A DNA stretch of 64,000 nucleotides from Streptomyces sp. 6-11-2 (GTDB lineage: Bacteria > Actinomycetota > Actinomycetes > Streptomycetales > Streptomycetaceae): positions 7,688,001-7,752,000 of the forward strand of contig NZ_BJOR01000001.1 of assembly GCF_006540305.1 (NCBI RefSeq), read 5' to 3'. Under the pieces are notes generated by a model that saw nothing but the letters and a program-made list of their open reading frames with translations, was not told where the DNA came from and searched no databases. Below, piece by piece: positions 26,504 to 35,572 of this stretch (positions are counted from its first letter, which is position 1; the number at the start of each line of letters is the position of its first letter). A program made the translations under genes and the position numbers.

Positions 26504-27355
26504 TCACGCCGTTTTCGTCCGGAGGGCTGTGTCCAGGAATCGGCGGATCAGCGTGCGCTGGACGTCGGGCAGGTAGACGAGGCTGACCGGACTCGGCGGG
26601 GCGTCGGTGAGGGGCACGAAGCGGAGGGAGGAGTGCTGGGTGCGGCGCTGCGCGACCTCGGGGACGATACCGATCCCGCGGTTGGCAGCCACCGTCTCCA
26701 GCCACTCGTCGTAGTTGGACGTCTCGATGATCTGGGCCGGGCGCTGGTCCACCGGCCACGACCAGGGACCGGTGGTGCCGCTGACCGTGTTCACGACCAA
26801 CGGCCAGTGCTGCACATCCGACCAGTCCAGATGACCAAGGCGGACCAGATCGCAGCGCTCGGAGCACACCGCGATGCGCGGCTCGTCGTACAGGCGCACG
26901 GTGCGCGCCCCTCCAGGTACGTCGACGTCACCCCGGATCAGCGTGATGTCGACGGTGTGCCGGCGCAGCGCCTGGAGAGGATCGTCGGTCCGTGTCAGGT
27001 CGACCGACGCCCCCGTACTCTCCTCGAAGTGGCTGACGACCTGCTGGGCCCAGGGGTCGGGCAGCAGCCAACTGAAACCGAGCCGCAGCGTGACACGGTG
27101 GCTCACCACGGCGAGGGCCTCGTCCAGTGTGGCGAGTACCCGCTCGACATGGACCAGGAACTCCGCGCCGGTGTCCGTCAGTTCGACGTGCCGTGAGGAG
27201 CGGTCGAGCAGGCGGACGCTCAGATTCCCCTCCAGTTGCGCGATCGTACGGCTCAGCGCCGGCTGCGTGATCAGCAGTTCTTCGGCGGCACGGGAGAACG
27301 AGCGGTGGCGGGCCACGGACGTGAAGGCCCGCAGGTGACGCAGTTCGACATCCAT
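26504..27355 (-). CDS. LysR-family transcriptional regulator
   Basis: A 283-residue LysR regulator. The N-terminal winged HTH reads MDVELRHLRAFTSVARHRSF and SRAAEELLITQPALSRTIAQ; a substrate-binding domain follows (about 90-283), ending RRFLDTALRTKTA. It is divergent from the MFS gene at 27488 with 132 bp between the starts, which is the usual arrangement for activating the neighbouring gene in response to its substrate. Start at 27355 matches the family N-terminus; an upstream ATG would add a non-conserved extension. Confidence 0.9.
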   Translation of the reverse strand: MDVELRHLRAFTSVARHRSFSRAAEELLITQPALSRTIAQLEGNLSVRLLDRSSRHVELTDTGAEFLVHVERVLATLDEALAVVSHRVTLRLGFSWLLPDPWAQQVVSHFEESTGASVDLTRTDDPLQALRRHTVDITLIRGDVDVPGGARTVRLYDEPRIAVCSERCDLVRLGHLDWSDVQHWPLVVNTVSGTTGPWSWPVDQRPAQIIETSNYDEWLETVAANRGIGIVPEVAQRRTQHSSLRFVPLTDAPPSPVSLVYLPDVQRTLIRRFLDTALRTKTA

Positions 27356-27391
27356 GCCCCTGGCACCCCTCTCGCGCATCCATGCCTGCGG

Positions 27392-27443
27392 TGCATAGCA
27401 GCAGCGTAACCGGCATTTCACAGCCGCGCGTGCGCTGCATAGC
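27392..27443. repeat. TGCATAGC direct repeat in the LysR/MFS intergenic region
   Basis: TGCATAGC occurs at 27392-27399 and 27436-27443, 44 bp apart, about four helical turns. Its position between divergent lysR and MFS genes makes it a candidate LysR binding pair. Confidence 0.4.
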
Positions 27444-27487
27444 GTCGAAGTAGGCCCGTGAACGCCACCCAGGAAGGAGCCCAAGCC

Positions 27488-28675
27488 ATGAAGGCATCAG
27501 CCCTGCCCCGTCCGCGAACGCAGTCGTCCTGGACGATCGTCGTCCAGGCGGCGGCCGCCCTCGCCGCGGGAATGGGAGTCGGCAGGTTCGTGTACACCCC
27601 CATCCTTCCCCTCATGCACGAGCAGGCCGGACTCTCCTCGGCACTCGGGGCGAACCTGGCCACGGCGAACTTCATCGGCTACCTCGCAGGCGCCCTGGTT
27701 GGCATCGCCGCCCCCGCCGTCGTACGGTCGGCCGCGGCACTGCGGGGTTCGCTCGTCGTGCTGGTGCTGACGCTGGCGCTCATGCCGGTCACGCACGACG
27801 ACACCGCCTGGTTCGGCCTGCGTCTCATGGCCGGTGCCGCCAGCGCGCTGGTCTTCGTGATCGCCGTCAGCGCGATGCTCTCCCGCCTTCGCGCACACGC
27901 CCACCACCTGGTCGGCTGGGCCTTCGGCGGGGTCGGTGCCGGAATCGCCCTGTCCGGCCTGTTGGTCGTCGCCGTGCAGGCCGCGTCCACCTGGCAAGCC
28001 GCCTGGTGGACCTGTGCCGCGCTCGCGGCCCTGCTCACCGCGCTCGCCTGGCCCCTGGCCCCGCAGCCGGAAGCCGTCAGTTCCGCAACAGCCGCGCAGG
28101 CCGAACGGCCGCGCACCCACCGCTGGTTCCTCGCGCTGCTCGCCAGCTACACCTTCGAGGGCATCGGCTACATCATCGCCGGTACCTTCCTGGTCGCCGC
28201 GATCCAACAGGGCGTCAACGGGTGGCTCGGCGGCGGAGCCTGGATCGTGGTCGGCCTCGCCGCGCTTCCCTCCTGCGCCGTGTGGACTCAGCTGGCCCGC
28301 CGCTGGTCCAGGCCGGCCCTCCTGCTGGCCTCGCTGACCATCCAGGCCATCGGCATCGCCCTGCCGGCGCTGCTCGGCGGCACCACGCCCGCGCTCGTGT
28401 CCGCCGTACTGTTCGGCGCCACCTTCATGGGCGTCAGCACAATCGCCCTGTCCATCGGAAGCCATCTTCAAGTGCCCCGCGCCGTGGCTCTGTTGACCAC
28501 CGGATACAGCGCCGGCCAGATACTCGGCCCGCTGCTCGCCACCCCGCTGCTCAGCCACGGCTACCACCAGGCGCTCCTGCTCGGCAGCGCGATGGTCGTC
28601 GTCGCCGCGTTCGCGTCCGCCGTCGTCTGCGTCCGCTTCCCACACCACCTCGGCCCCGTGACCACGGCGGCCTGA
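27488..28675 (+). CDS. YbfB/YjiJ-family MFS transporter
   Basis: A 395-residue twelve-helix transporter. The first helix region reads AAALAAGMGVGRFVYTPILP and LGANLATANFIGYLAGALVG, the characteristic start of the YbfB/YjiJ family. AGGAAGGAG sits upstream of the ATG at 27488; the earlier in-frame start at 27458 lacks a site. A nitronate monooxygenase follows after 37 nt, suggesting co-transcription. The solute is unknown. Confidence 0.88.
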   Translation: MKASALPRPRTQSSWTIVVQAAAALAAGMGVGRFVYTPILPLMHEQAGLSSALGANLATANFIGYLAGALVGIAAPAVVRSAAALRGSLVVLVLTLALMPVTHDDTAWFGLRLMAGAASALVFVIAVSAMLSRLRAHAHHLVGWAFGGVGAGIALSGLLVVAVQAASTWQAAWWTCAALAALLTALAWPLAPQPEAVSSATAAQAERPRTHRWFLALLASYTFEGIGYIIAGTFLVAAIQQGVNGWLGGGAWIVVGLAALPSCAVWTQLARRWSRPALLLASLTIQAIGIALPALLGGTTPALVSAVLFGATFMGVSTIALSIGSHLQVPRAVALLTTGYSAGQILGPLLATPLLSHGYHQALLLGSAMVVVAAFASAVVCVRFPHHLGPVTTAA

Positions 28676-28712
28676 CACCCCCGCCGCTGCCTTACCTCCA
28701 GGAGGAGTTGTC

Positions 28713-29744
28713 GTGAGCACCCTGCTGTCCGACCTCGGAGCAGACCTCCCTCTCATCGCAGCGCCGATGGCCGGCGGACCGAGCACCCCCGCACTGGTCA
28801 CCGCCGCAGCCCGCGCAGGCGGGCTGGGGTTCCTCGCCGGCGGATACAAGTCCGCGCAGGCACTCGCCGGGCAGATCCACACCACGCGCGCCCAAGGCGT
28901 TGCCTTCGGCGTCAACCTGTTCGCCCCCAACCCGGTCCCCATCTCCCACGAGGCATACCAGCGCTACGCACGGGCGGTGCAGGTGGAGGCCGACCGCTAC
29001 GGCCTGACGCTGCCCGAGGAGCCGATCGAGGACGACGACCACTGGACGGACAAGATCGACCTGCTCACCTCCACTCCCGTCCCGTGGGTGTCCTGCACTT
29101 TCGGCATCCCGGATCGCGCCGTCGTCCGCGCTCTCCGCGCCGCCGGGAGCACCGTTCTGCAGAGCGTCACCTCGGCCGAAGAAGCGCGCCTGGCCGCTGA
29201 ATTTGGCGTCGACGCGCTGATCGTCCAGGCACCGGCCGCCGGGGGGGGGCACTCGGCCACGCTCACCCCCGCACGGCCGCCCCAGCCCATCCGGCTCACC
29301 GACCTGATCACCGCTGTGCGGCACGCCGTCGCGCTGCCCGTCATCGCCGCCGGCGGAATCACCACCGCCGCCGACGTGGCCGCCACGCTGGCCGCAGGCG
29401 CCGAAGCCGCCATGATTGGCACCGCCCTGCTGCGCACCCACGAGAGCGGAGCATCCGCACCGCACAAGGCGGCCCTGGTCGACCCCGCCTTCGCCACCAC
29501 CGCCATCACCCGTGCCTTCACAGGACGGCCCGCACGCGCCCTGCGCAACCACTTCATCGATCAGTACGACCCCATCGCCCCCGAGGGCTACCCCGCCCTC
29601 CACCACCTCACCGGCCCACGCCGCAATGCGGCCACCGCTGCCGGTGACACACGACTGATCCACCTGTGGGCAGGCACAGGGCATCGCCACGCGAAGGCCG
29701 AACGCACCGTCGACACCTACGCCCGTCTCGCGGGCCGGCTATGA
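28713..29744 (+). CDS. Nitronate monooxygenase (NMO/2-nitropropane dioxygenase family)
   Basis: A 343-residue FMN-binding TIM barrel that oxidises alkyl nitronates such as propionate-3-nitronate. It shows LPLIAAPMAGGPSTPALVTA, GVNLFAPNPVPI, VQAPAAGGGHSATL, LPVIAAGGITTAADVAATLA and GAEAAMIGTALLRTHESGA, which form the FMN phosphate loop. The GTG start follows AGGAGGAG. A run of nine G at about 29240-29249 falls at the AAGGGHS motif, where most family members have one Gly fewer. It probably shares a transcript with the MFS gene under LysR control. Confidence 0.9.
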   Translation: MSTLLSDLGADLPLIAAPMAGGPSTPALVTAAARAGGLGFLAGGYKSAQALAGQIHTTRAQGVAFGVNLFAPNPVPISHEAYQRYARAVQVEADRYGLTLPEEPIEDDDHWTDKIDLLTSTPVPWVSCTFGIPDRAVVRALRAAGSTVLQSVTSAEEARLAAEFGVDALIVQAPAAGGGHSATLTPARPPQPIRLTDLITAVRHAVALPVIAAGGITTAADVAATLAAGAEAAMIGTALLRTHESGASAPHKAALVDPAFATTAITRAFTGRPARALRNHFIDQYDPIAPEGYPALHHLTGPRRNAATAAGDTRLIHLWAGTGHRHAKAERTVDTYARLAGRL

Positions 29745-30594
29745 GCCGGCTGAGACCATCGAGCCCATGGGCCACGAACCTGAGGACTTCCCGGCGCCGG
29801 AAGATGTCCACGGCCCTGGACTGGACAACGCGAACAACACGGACAGTGCTGTAACCAGCCGCCGTTCGGCCCCGGGCACGACAGGATCACCGCCGGGACA
29901 GGCCGCACTCTTGCCGGACTTGCCCAGGCCGTGACGGCTGCGGGGGAGAGCGCCGGCACCCGGGAACCGGCCCGGCGGCACCGCGCCGGATTCACACAGA
30001 CGCCGAGGATGAGGACTATGCCGTGTACGGGCTCACCTCCCGGCAGTTCTAGGAGCCCGCGACGTGGGCGCTGGAGTGGGCGGAGGACCTGGGGGCGCGA
30101 ATCTATGACGAAAACGCCTGACAAGAGCCGTCCCCCTTCCCGTCGGTGTGACCATGTGCTGGTCGTGGTGTCGAGGAGCTTGGCCCCGAGGCTCTTGTCG
30201 CTGGGCGCGCGATCGCTGCACTGATCTCGGATCGCTCGGCCCGTCGGCAATTCCGCCGCAACCCGAGCCCCGAACCAGCCCGATAGACGGCCTACTGATC
30301 AACCATCAGCCGAGCCGCCAGGCCAGCACGTCCGGACCGCAATCGCGGGGCTCCGGCGACCCCGCCGGAGCCGACGTGACCTGGAGGAACACCAAGTCGC
30401 GCACCCCGAGCGCGAGTTCGGGCCCGCATGTGCACCGGGCCCGGCCCCTGCCCGCGTCCGCAGGGCCCGCGGACCGCGGCGGGACACGGACTTGATCCCA
30501 CCCCTTGTCCCGCCGCCCGTCGGCACCGAAGAATGCACACGGCAACCATCGGCTACAGACGTCACACCCGGCGTCGGCAAGGGGGCTCCACCCA
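29745..30594. other. Gene-poor stretch with one decayed frame
   Basis: No intact gene. A 55-codon frame at 29767-29934 (acidic, MGHEPEDFPAPEDVHG) has no recognised relatives. At 30002-30121 a frame reads AEDEDYAVYGLTSRQF, TAG, then EPATWALEWAEDLGARIYDE, which looks like a small hypothetical gene broken by a stop. Confidence 0.35.
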
Positions 30595-31500
30595 ATGTCA
30601 CCTGCAGCACCGATGACCCGCACGGCACGTCGCTCACCGAGGATCGGCAAGGCGCTCACCGGCGCTGCGTTCGCGCTCGCCCTGGTCGGTGCGGGCGCGG
30701 CACCCGCCGTCGCCGGGACCGCGGGCGGGGACGCCGGCACCCGCGCGAGACCGAACGACGCGCCCGTCACGTTCGCCGGCACCGTCGCGCTCAGCAACTG
30801 TTCCGGCTCCGTCGTGCGCACCCCGCAGTCACAGCCCGACGACCCCGCCCTTGTACTGTCCAACGGGCACTGCATCGAGAGCGGCTTCCCGAAGGCCGGC
30901 CAGGTCATCGTGGACCAGCCGTCCACCCGCACGTTCAAGCTCCTCGACGAGGACGCCGGGGTGCTCGGCACGCTCCAGGCCGACCAGATCTCGTACGCGA
31001 CGATGACCGACACCGACATCTCGCTGTACCGGACGACCACCACCTACGCCGAGATCGAGAGCAAGTACCACGTACGGCCGCTGCTGCTCGACCCGCGCCA
31101 CCCGCGCAAGAACACCGAGATCACCGTGACGTCGGGGTACTGGAAGAAGCAGTACAAGTGCTCCGTCGACGGGTTCGTGGACCAGCTCAAGGAGTACTGG
31201 TGGACCTGGAAGGACTCGGTGCGCTACACGCCCGCGTGCCAGACCATCGGCGGCACGTCAGGCTCCCCGGTGATCGACGACCACACCGGACGCGTGATCG
31301 CCGTCAACAACACCGGTAACGAGGACGGCGAGCAGTGCACGCTCAACAACCCCTGCGAGGTCGACCGCAAGGGGCGCATCACCGTCCGCCAGGGCACTCA
31401 CTACGCGCAGGAGACCTACGGGATCGTGCCGTGCGTTGTCGACGGCAGCAAGCTCGACCTGGGCCGCAAGGGATGTGAACTCCCCGAGCCCCAGGCCTAG
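30595..31500 (+). CDS. Secreted trypsin-like serine protease
   Basis: A 301-residue protein with a signal peptide (ALTGAAFALALVGAGAAPAVA) followed by a chymotrypsin-fold domain. The catalytic triad can be placed: His in VLSNGHCIESG, Asp in TDTDISLYR and Ser in TIGGTSGSPVIDDHTG. Cysteine pairs (NCSG...GHC, CSVDG...PACQTIGG, CTLNNPC) suggest extracellular disulfides. The ATG at 30595 follows a purine-rich GGGGG; the ATG at 30613 is an alternative. It stands alone and its stop overlaps the convergent deacylase remnant. Confidence 0.88.
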   Translation: MSPAAPMTRTARRSPRIGKALTGAAFALALVGAGAAPAVAGTAGGDAGTRARPNDAPVTFAGTVALSNCSGSVVRTPQSQPDDPALVLSNGHCIESGFPKAGQVIVDQPSTRTFKLLDEDAGVLGTLQADQISYATMTDTDISLYRTTTTYAEIESKYHVRPLLLDPRHPRKNTEITVTSGYWKKQYKCSVDGFVDQLKEYWWTWKDSVRYTPACQTIGGTSGSPVIDDHTGRVIAVNNTGNEDGEQCTLNNPCEVDRKGRITVRQGTHYAQETYGIVPCVVDGSKLDLGRKGCELPEPQA

Positions 31501-31870
31501 TCCGCACAGGGCGTACGCCGTACGGACCGGCCCGCGAGCATGTCCGTGCGGCGGCCGTCCTCGATGACGAAGCGCCCGTCGATCAGCACGTGTGGGATGC
31601 CCACCGGCAGGGTGCGCGGCGCCTCGAACGTCGAGCCCGCCGCCACCGTGTCCGGGTCGAAGAGCACCAGGTCGGCGCGGTAGCCCTCGCGGACGAGCCA
31701 GCGGTCCGGCAGCCGCAGCGGGACAGCAAGCCGAGCTCGCGGGCGTAGTGGCCGAGGTAGGGCGGGACCGTGTTGCGGATGAGGCGCATCTGCTCGGTGG
31801 TCGTCATCCGGTACAGCGTCAGCACCGCCAAGGCCAGCCGGTCGCCACTACCCACGTCCACGTCCGTCAT
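31497..31870 (-). pseudogene. N-acyl-D-amino-acid deacylase C-terminal remnant
   Basis: Leftward frames give LALAVLTLYRMTTTEQMRLI and NTVPPYLGHYARELGLL, then after a frameshift near 31722 LRLPDRWLVREGYRADLVLF, FEAPRTLPVGIPHVLIDGRF and a stop at 31497. This is the C-terminal third of an amidohydrolase-superfamily D-aminoacylase (ADLVLFDPDTV, HVLIDG). The metal-binding N-terminal two-thirds is absent. Confidence 0.65.
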
Positions 31871-32058
31871 CGCCCGTCCCGCTCCCTCCCCACGCTGCGG
31901 CGCCCTTCTGTCAGGCGCCGCACATAGGAGGCAGACTCGGCGAGGTCGAAGGACTGAAAGTCAGCCTTGCCGGCGCCGAGGACAAGCTCGCCCAGAGTGA
32001 CACGCGGTCCCAGAAGGCCGTCATCAGCCTCGGCATGCCTACGACCAGGAGGGGGACC

Positions 32059-32598
32059 TTGAGTAGCGACGCATATCGAGAAGAACCAGGCCACGATTTG
32101 AGCACGTGGACATTCGACCAGCTGCAGACGTTCATCCATGACGCCCACGGTCAGCAACTTGAGACCGCACGCGTCGCCGCGCAGGGACACGCCTACAACT
32201 CCGGCCACTCCCAGGAAACCCGTCGCCAGTGGGCGAAGCTGTCGCTGCTCGCGAACCGACGCATGCTCGACAACGCCGAGGGGCCCTCTGCGCGGGTCGC
32301 TCACCAGGACTTCACGCTCCGGATGTGGGTGATCGACCGGCTAGGCCCTGACGACACGGACCCCGACTGGAGTCCAGAGGCGCTGGCGTCCGACACGCTC
32401 GATGCACTGACCTTCACGCACACACAGGCCGCTGGTCTCGCCGAGGGCTGGCGTGACCTTCCCATCGAGCAGATCCGCGAGCTGCGGCGGCACAAGAACC
32501 TGACGGCCCATCTGGACAGCCTGGTCGGTTACCTGGAACCTGGCCCGGTCCGTGGGCGACTCGTCGCCTGGACCGCGATCCGACAGCACCTGCCATGA
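32059..32598 (+). CDS. Hypothetical protein
   Basis: A 179-residue soluble, helix-rich protein (WTFDQLQTFIHDAHGQQLET, RMWVIDRLGPDDTDPDW, LTAHLDSLVGYLEPGP). I do not recognise the family. TTG at 32059 is preferred because AGGAGGGGG lies about 5 nt upstream, while the ATG at 32035 lacks a site. It is convergent with the betT gene; no partner is seen. On its left, 31871-32058 holds only a short leftward frame (QSFDLAESASYVRRLTEGR) of unknown origin. Confidence 0.6.
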   Translation: MSSDAYREEPGHDLSTWTFDQLQTFIHDAHGQQLETARVAAQGHAYNSGHSQETRRQWAKLSLLANRRMLDNAEGPSARVAHQDFTLRMWVIDRLGPDDTDPDWSPEALASDTLDALTFTHTQAAGLAEGWRDLPIEQIRELRRHKNLTAHLDSLVGYLEPGPVRGRLVAWTAIRQHLP

Positions 32599-32763
32599 CC
32601 TCAACTGAACCCTGGCTCCGCCACTGGCGACGGGCGCCGTGCTGCCAACGGACGCCGAGGTCCAGCTTGATACGGCTGATCAGGTCGCCTGAATCGGTGG
32701 CGTGGTGAAGCGGTGGGGCTGCGAAGCGGGTGGCGCGGGCACCGGCGTCCGGTGGAACGGCGC

Positions 32764-35040
32764 CTACGCCTTCGGCTCGCTGCTCGCCGTGTCCGCACCG
32801 GCGTCGTCCTGCGGCTCCGCGGGTTCCACCACTGAGACGGCGCCCGTGGCGGTCACGATCGGCGGCGTGAGTACCGAGGCGTAGTCGTGCTCGGCGGAGT
32901 AGCTGAGGAAGCCCAGGTGCGCCTCGTAGCGGTCCAGGACGTCGTCGATCACCTGCTGATGGGACAGGCCCATGAGGTCGTAGCCCTCGGAGCCGGTCTG
33001 GGTGAACACCTCGACCCGGTAGTAGACGTCCGTCTGGCGGGACATGCGTCCGCCGAACATCGGCACCGGAGCCTCGACGGCCTGCACCTGGTAGTGGAAG
33101 TTGCGGTGCTCGGGGATCGTGACCACCAGCGCGTGGCTGGAGACGCCGGTGTCCTCGTTCGGGACCAGGTCCAGCGTGGCCTGGTAGCCCTGCTTCGCGA
33201 ATTCGCGGACCACGTCGGCCAGCGCCGGCTGCACGGCGCGCTCCATGAACTGGGCCACCTGCTTCTTCGAGGGGTAGGAGCGCATCCGCTCCAGCCGCTG
33301 GCGCCAGGTGCGCTCGGGCACGTGGCCGCCGCGCGCCGTCGTCGACTGCCGGCGCAGGACCTGGCCCTCGCGCTCGGCCCGTTCCATGCGCAGGACCTTG
33401 GAGAAGGAGGCCATCACCAGCCAGGCGATGACCGTCACCGGCAGGGCGAAAATGAGCGTCGCGTACTCCATGGTGGTGACCCCGCCGGCCACCAGCATCG
33501 CGATGGTCAGCACCGCGGTGAGCACCGCCCAGAAGATGCGCAGCCACTTCGCCCCGTCCTGCGACGGGTCGGGGATCGAGGAGGAGAAGTTGGACATCAC
33601 CATGGCGCCGGAGTTGGCGCTGGTGAGGTAGAACAGCAGTCCGGACAGTGTGCCGAGGCCGATCAGGAAGCCGGCGCCGGGGAACATCTTCAGCAGCGCG
33701 TACCAGCCCTCCTCCGGACTGTGCATGGCCAACTGGGCGAACTTCGTGTTCCCGTGCAGGACCTGGTACATGGCGCTGTTGCCGAAGATGCTCACGATCA
33801 GGAAGTCGCAGAGCACTGGGGCGGTGATGGCGGCGATGACGAACTCGCGCAGCGTCCGGCCGCGGGAGATGCGGGCGAGGAAAAGGCCCACGAACGGGCC
33901 CCAGGCCAGCCAGAACGCCCAGAAGAACAGGGTCCAGCCGGCCATCCACTTGGAGCCCCCCTCCTGGTAGGCGAAGGTCTGCAGGGTGCGGTCCGGCAGC
34001 GAGAAGACGAATCGGCCGATGTTTTCCACCAGCGCGTTGAGCAGGAACGCCGACTTTCCGGTCACCAGGATGTAGAGCAGCATGGCCGCCGCACTCCAGA
34101 TGTTCAGCTCGGAGATCAGCCGGATCCCCTTGTTCACGCCCGAGGTGCAGGCGGCGATGGTCATGATCACGGCCACGACCACCAGCGCGATCTGCAGGGA
34201 CAGGCCCTCCTGGAGGCCGAACAGCCAGGCGAAGCCGACGTCCAGCAGCACGACGCCGATGCCCATGGAGGTGGCGACACCGAAGACGGTGCCGACCAGG
34301 GTGACGATGTCGATGGTGTCGCCGATCCCGCCGCGGACACGCTTGCCGAGCAGGGGGTACAGGGCGGCCCGGATGGACAGAGGCATGCCCCAGCGGTAGG
34401 CGAAGTAGCCCATGGCCATGCCGAGCAGCGAGTACATGGACCAGCCGGCCACGCCGTAGTGGAACATGGTCCAGACCACGGCGTCCTGGGCGGCCGCGCC
34501 CGTCTGGCCCTCGCCCGACGGCGGAGCCATGTACTGGGTGATGGGCCCGGTGACGGAGTAGAAGAGCATGTCGATGCCCACGCCGGCGGCGAACAGCATG
34601 GCAACCCAGGTGAAGAGCTTGTACTGCGGCCGGGAGTGGTCGGGGCCGAGCCGGACGGAGCCCTCCTTGGACAGCGCGACCCAGAGGACGAACGCGATCA
34701 CCACGGTCACGGTCAGGACGTAGAACCAGCCGAGGTTCTCCGCGATCCAGGCCACCATGGTCTGCATGGTGCCGGCGGCGTGCGCGGGCACGAGCATGGC
34801 CCAGAGGGAGAAGGCGACGATGACGGCCGAGGCGATGACGAAGACGCGCCGGTTGACCCTGGGGCCGGGCTCCTCGATGAGTTCCGCGGGGGCCTTGCTG
34901 AGTTCCTGCCGGGAGACGGGAGGCCGGTTCTCGGCCTCCTGGCCGTGGCGCCGCCGTTCGGTGCCGCCGAGGTGGCGGCGTTCGATCGGGGCCTTCGGCG
35001 GCTCGCCCCCGGGGCGGGGCGTGTTTGCGGCTTCGAGCAT
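32764..35040 (-). CDS. betT: BCCT-family choline/betaine transporter
   Basis: A 758-residue sodium- or proton-coupled importer for choline or a related betaine, used for osmoprotection. About twelve membrane helices span residues 65-560; the BCCT signature is WTLFFWAFWLAWGPFVGLFL followed by ARISRGRTLREFV. The cytosolic C-terminal domain (about 200 residues, ERTWRQRLERMRSYPSKKQV, HNFHYQV-type segment, EGYDLMGLSHQQVIDDVLDR) is the osmosensing tail of BetT-type members. No betA/betB dehydrogenase genes are nearby. Upstream, 35168-35184 is a TGTTAG-CTAACA palindrome likely to bind a TetR-type repressor. Confidence 0.93.
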   Translation of the reverse strand: MLEAANTPRPGGEPPKAPIERRHLGGTERRRHGQEAENRPPVSRQELSKAPAELIEEPGPRVNRRVFVIASAVIVAFSLWAMLVPAHAAGTMQTMVAWIAENLGWFYVLTVTVVIAFVLWVALSKEGSVRLGPDHSRPQYKLFTWVAMLFAAGVGIDMLFYSVTGPITQYMAPPSGEGQTGAAAQDAVVWTMFHYGVAGWSMYSLLGMAMGYFAYRWGMPLSIRAALYPLLGKRVRGGIGDTIDIVTLVGTVFGVATSMGIGVVLLDVGFAWLFGLQEGLSLQIALVVVAVIMTIAACTSGVNKGIRLISELNIWSAAAMLLYILVTGKSAFLLNALVENIGRFVFSLPDRTLQTFAYQEGGSKWMAGWTLFFWAFWLAWGPFVGLFLARISRGRTLREFVIAAITAPVLCDFLIVSIFGNSAMYQVLHGNTKFAQLAMHSPEEGWYALLKMFPGAGFLIGLGTLSGLLFYLTSANSGAMVMSNFSSSIPDPSQDGAKWLRIFWAVLTAVLTIAMLVAGGVTTMEYATLIFALPVTVIAWLVMASFSKVLRMERAEREGQVLRRQSTTARGGHVPERTWRQRLERMRSYPSKKQVAQFMERAVQPALADVVREFAKQGYQATLDLVPNEDTGVSSHALVVTIPEHRNFHYQVQAVEAPVPMFGGRMSRQTDVYYRVEVFTQTGSEGYDLMGLSHQQVIDDVLDRYEAHLGFLSYSAEHDYASVLTPPIVTATGAVSVVEPAEPQDDAGADTASSEPKA

Positions 35041-35167
35041 GCAGTCCTCCTCCTGTCGGGGACGAGTTTGGGCGGGCGTCAGAGTGGGCGGACGTCCGCG
35101 GCCTCGATCCGAAGGGATGGGGGAGGCCGTGCGCAGTGGGCACCCAGTCGTGGGGCCTACCTAGCAA

Positions 35168-35184
35168 TGTTAGAACGCCTAACA
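35168..35184. promoter_or_regulatory. TGTTAG-N5-CTAACA palindrome upstream of betT
   Basis: A perfect 6-bp inverted repeat spaced by AACGC, about 130 bp before the betT start. The form fits a TetR-family operator (BetI is the known regulator type), but no tetR gene is present in this window. Confidence 0.5.
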
Positions 35185-35572
35185 AACCATCTCCGTGAAC
35201 CGCTTCGGGTTTGGTAGAGACCTCAGATGTTGGTTGTGGCCTGGGCTTTCGTGGTGCTCAGGGCTTCGTATTCGGGCGGGCGGGATGTGCCCTTTCTCAC
35301 CGTGAAGCCGGGTGTGGTCGTCTGTGCGGGCCCTATGCGCAGGCCAAGTGGGCGCGGCGAGGTGTGTGCCCGTCGGCCGTAGATCGCCATGCGATGGAGT
35401 GCTGCGGCGGCGACGACGGATGCCAGCCCGTCGACGGAGGCGAAGCCGGGCACGCCGGCCAGAGCTGCCCGGGCTGGGCGGGCAGCGTGGGCGCGGCACA
35501 GGGTGGTGTTTCGGGTTGCGAGGATCGCGGCGGTGCCGCTGCCGCGCGCACCGCGTCGCAGTTGTTGATTGA
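35185..35572. other. No gene recognised
   Basis: A leftward frame continues across this stretch (AALAGVPGFASVDGLASVV) but overlaps the MASE1 gene out of frame, lacks a start of its own and matches nothing known to me. Confidence 0.4.

Noticed and set aside
29767..29934. 55-codon acidic ORF after the nitronate monooxygenase
   Set aside because: No ribosome site, no relatives recognised, and it lies in a stretch with other decayed frames.
32887..35217. A 776-codon open frame opposite betT
   Set aside because: It is the complement of a strongly supported transporter; its product is Gly/His/Gln/Glu-rich low complexity, a typical high-GC antisense frame.
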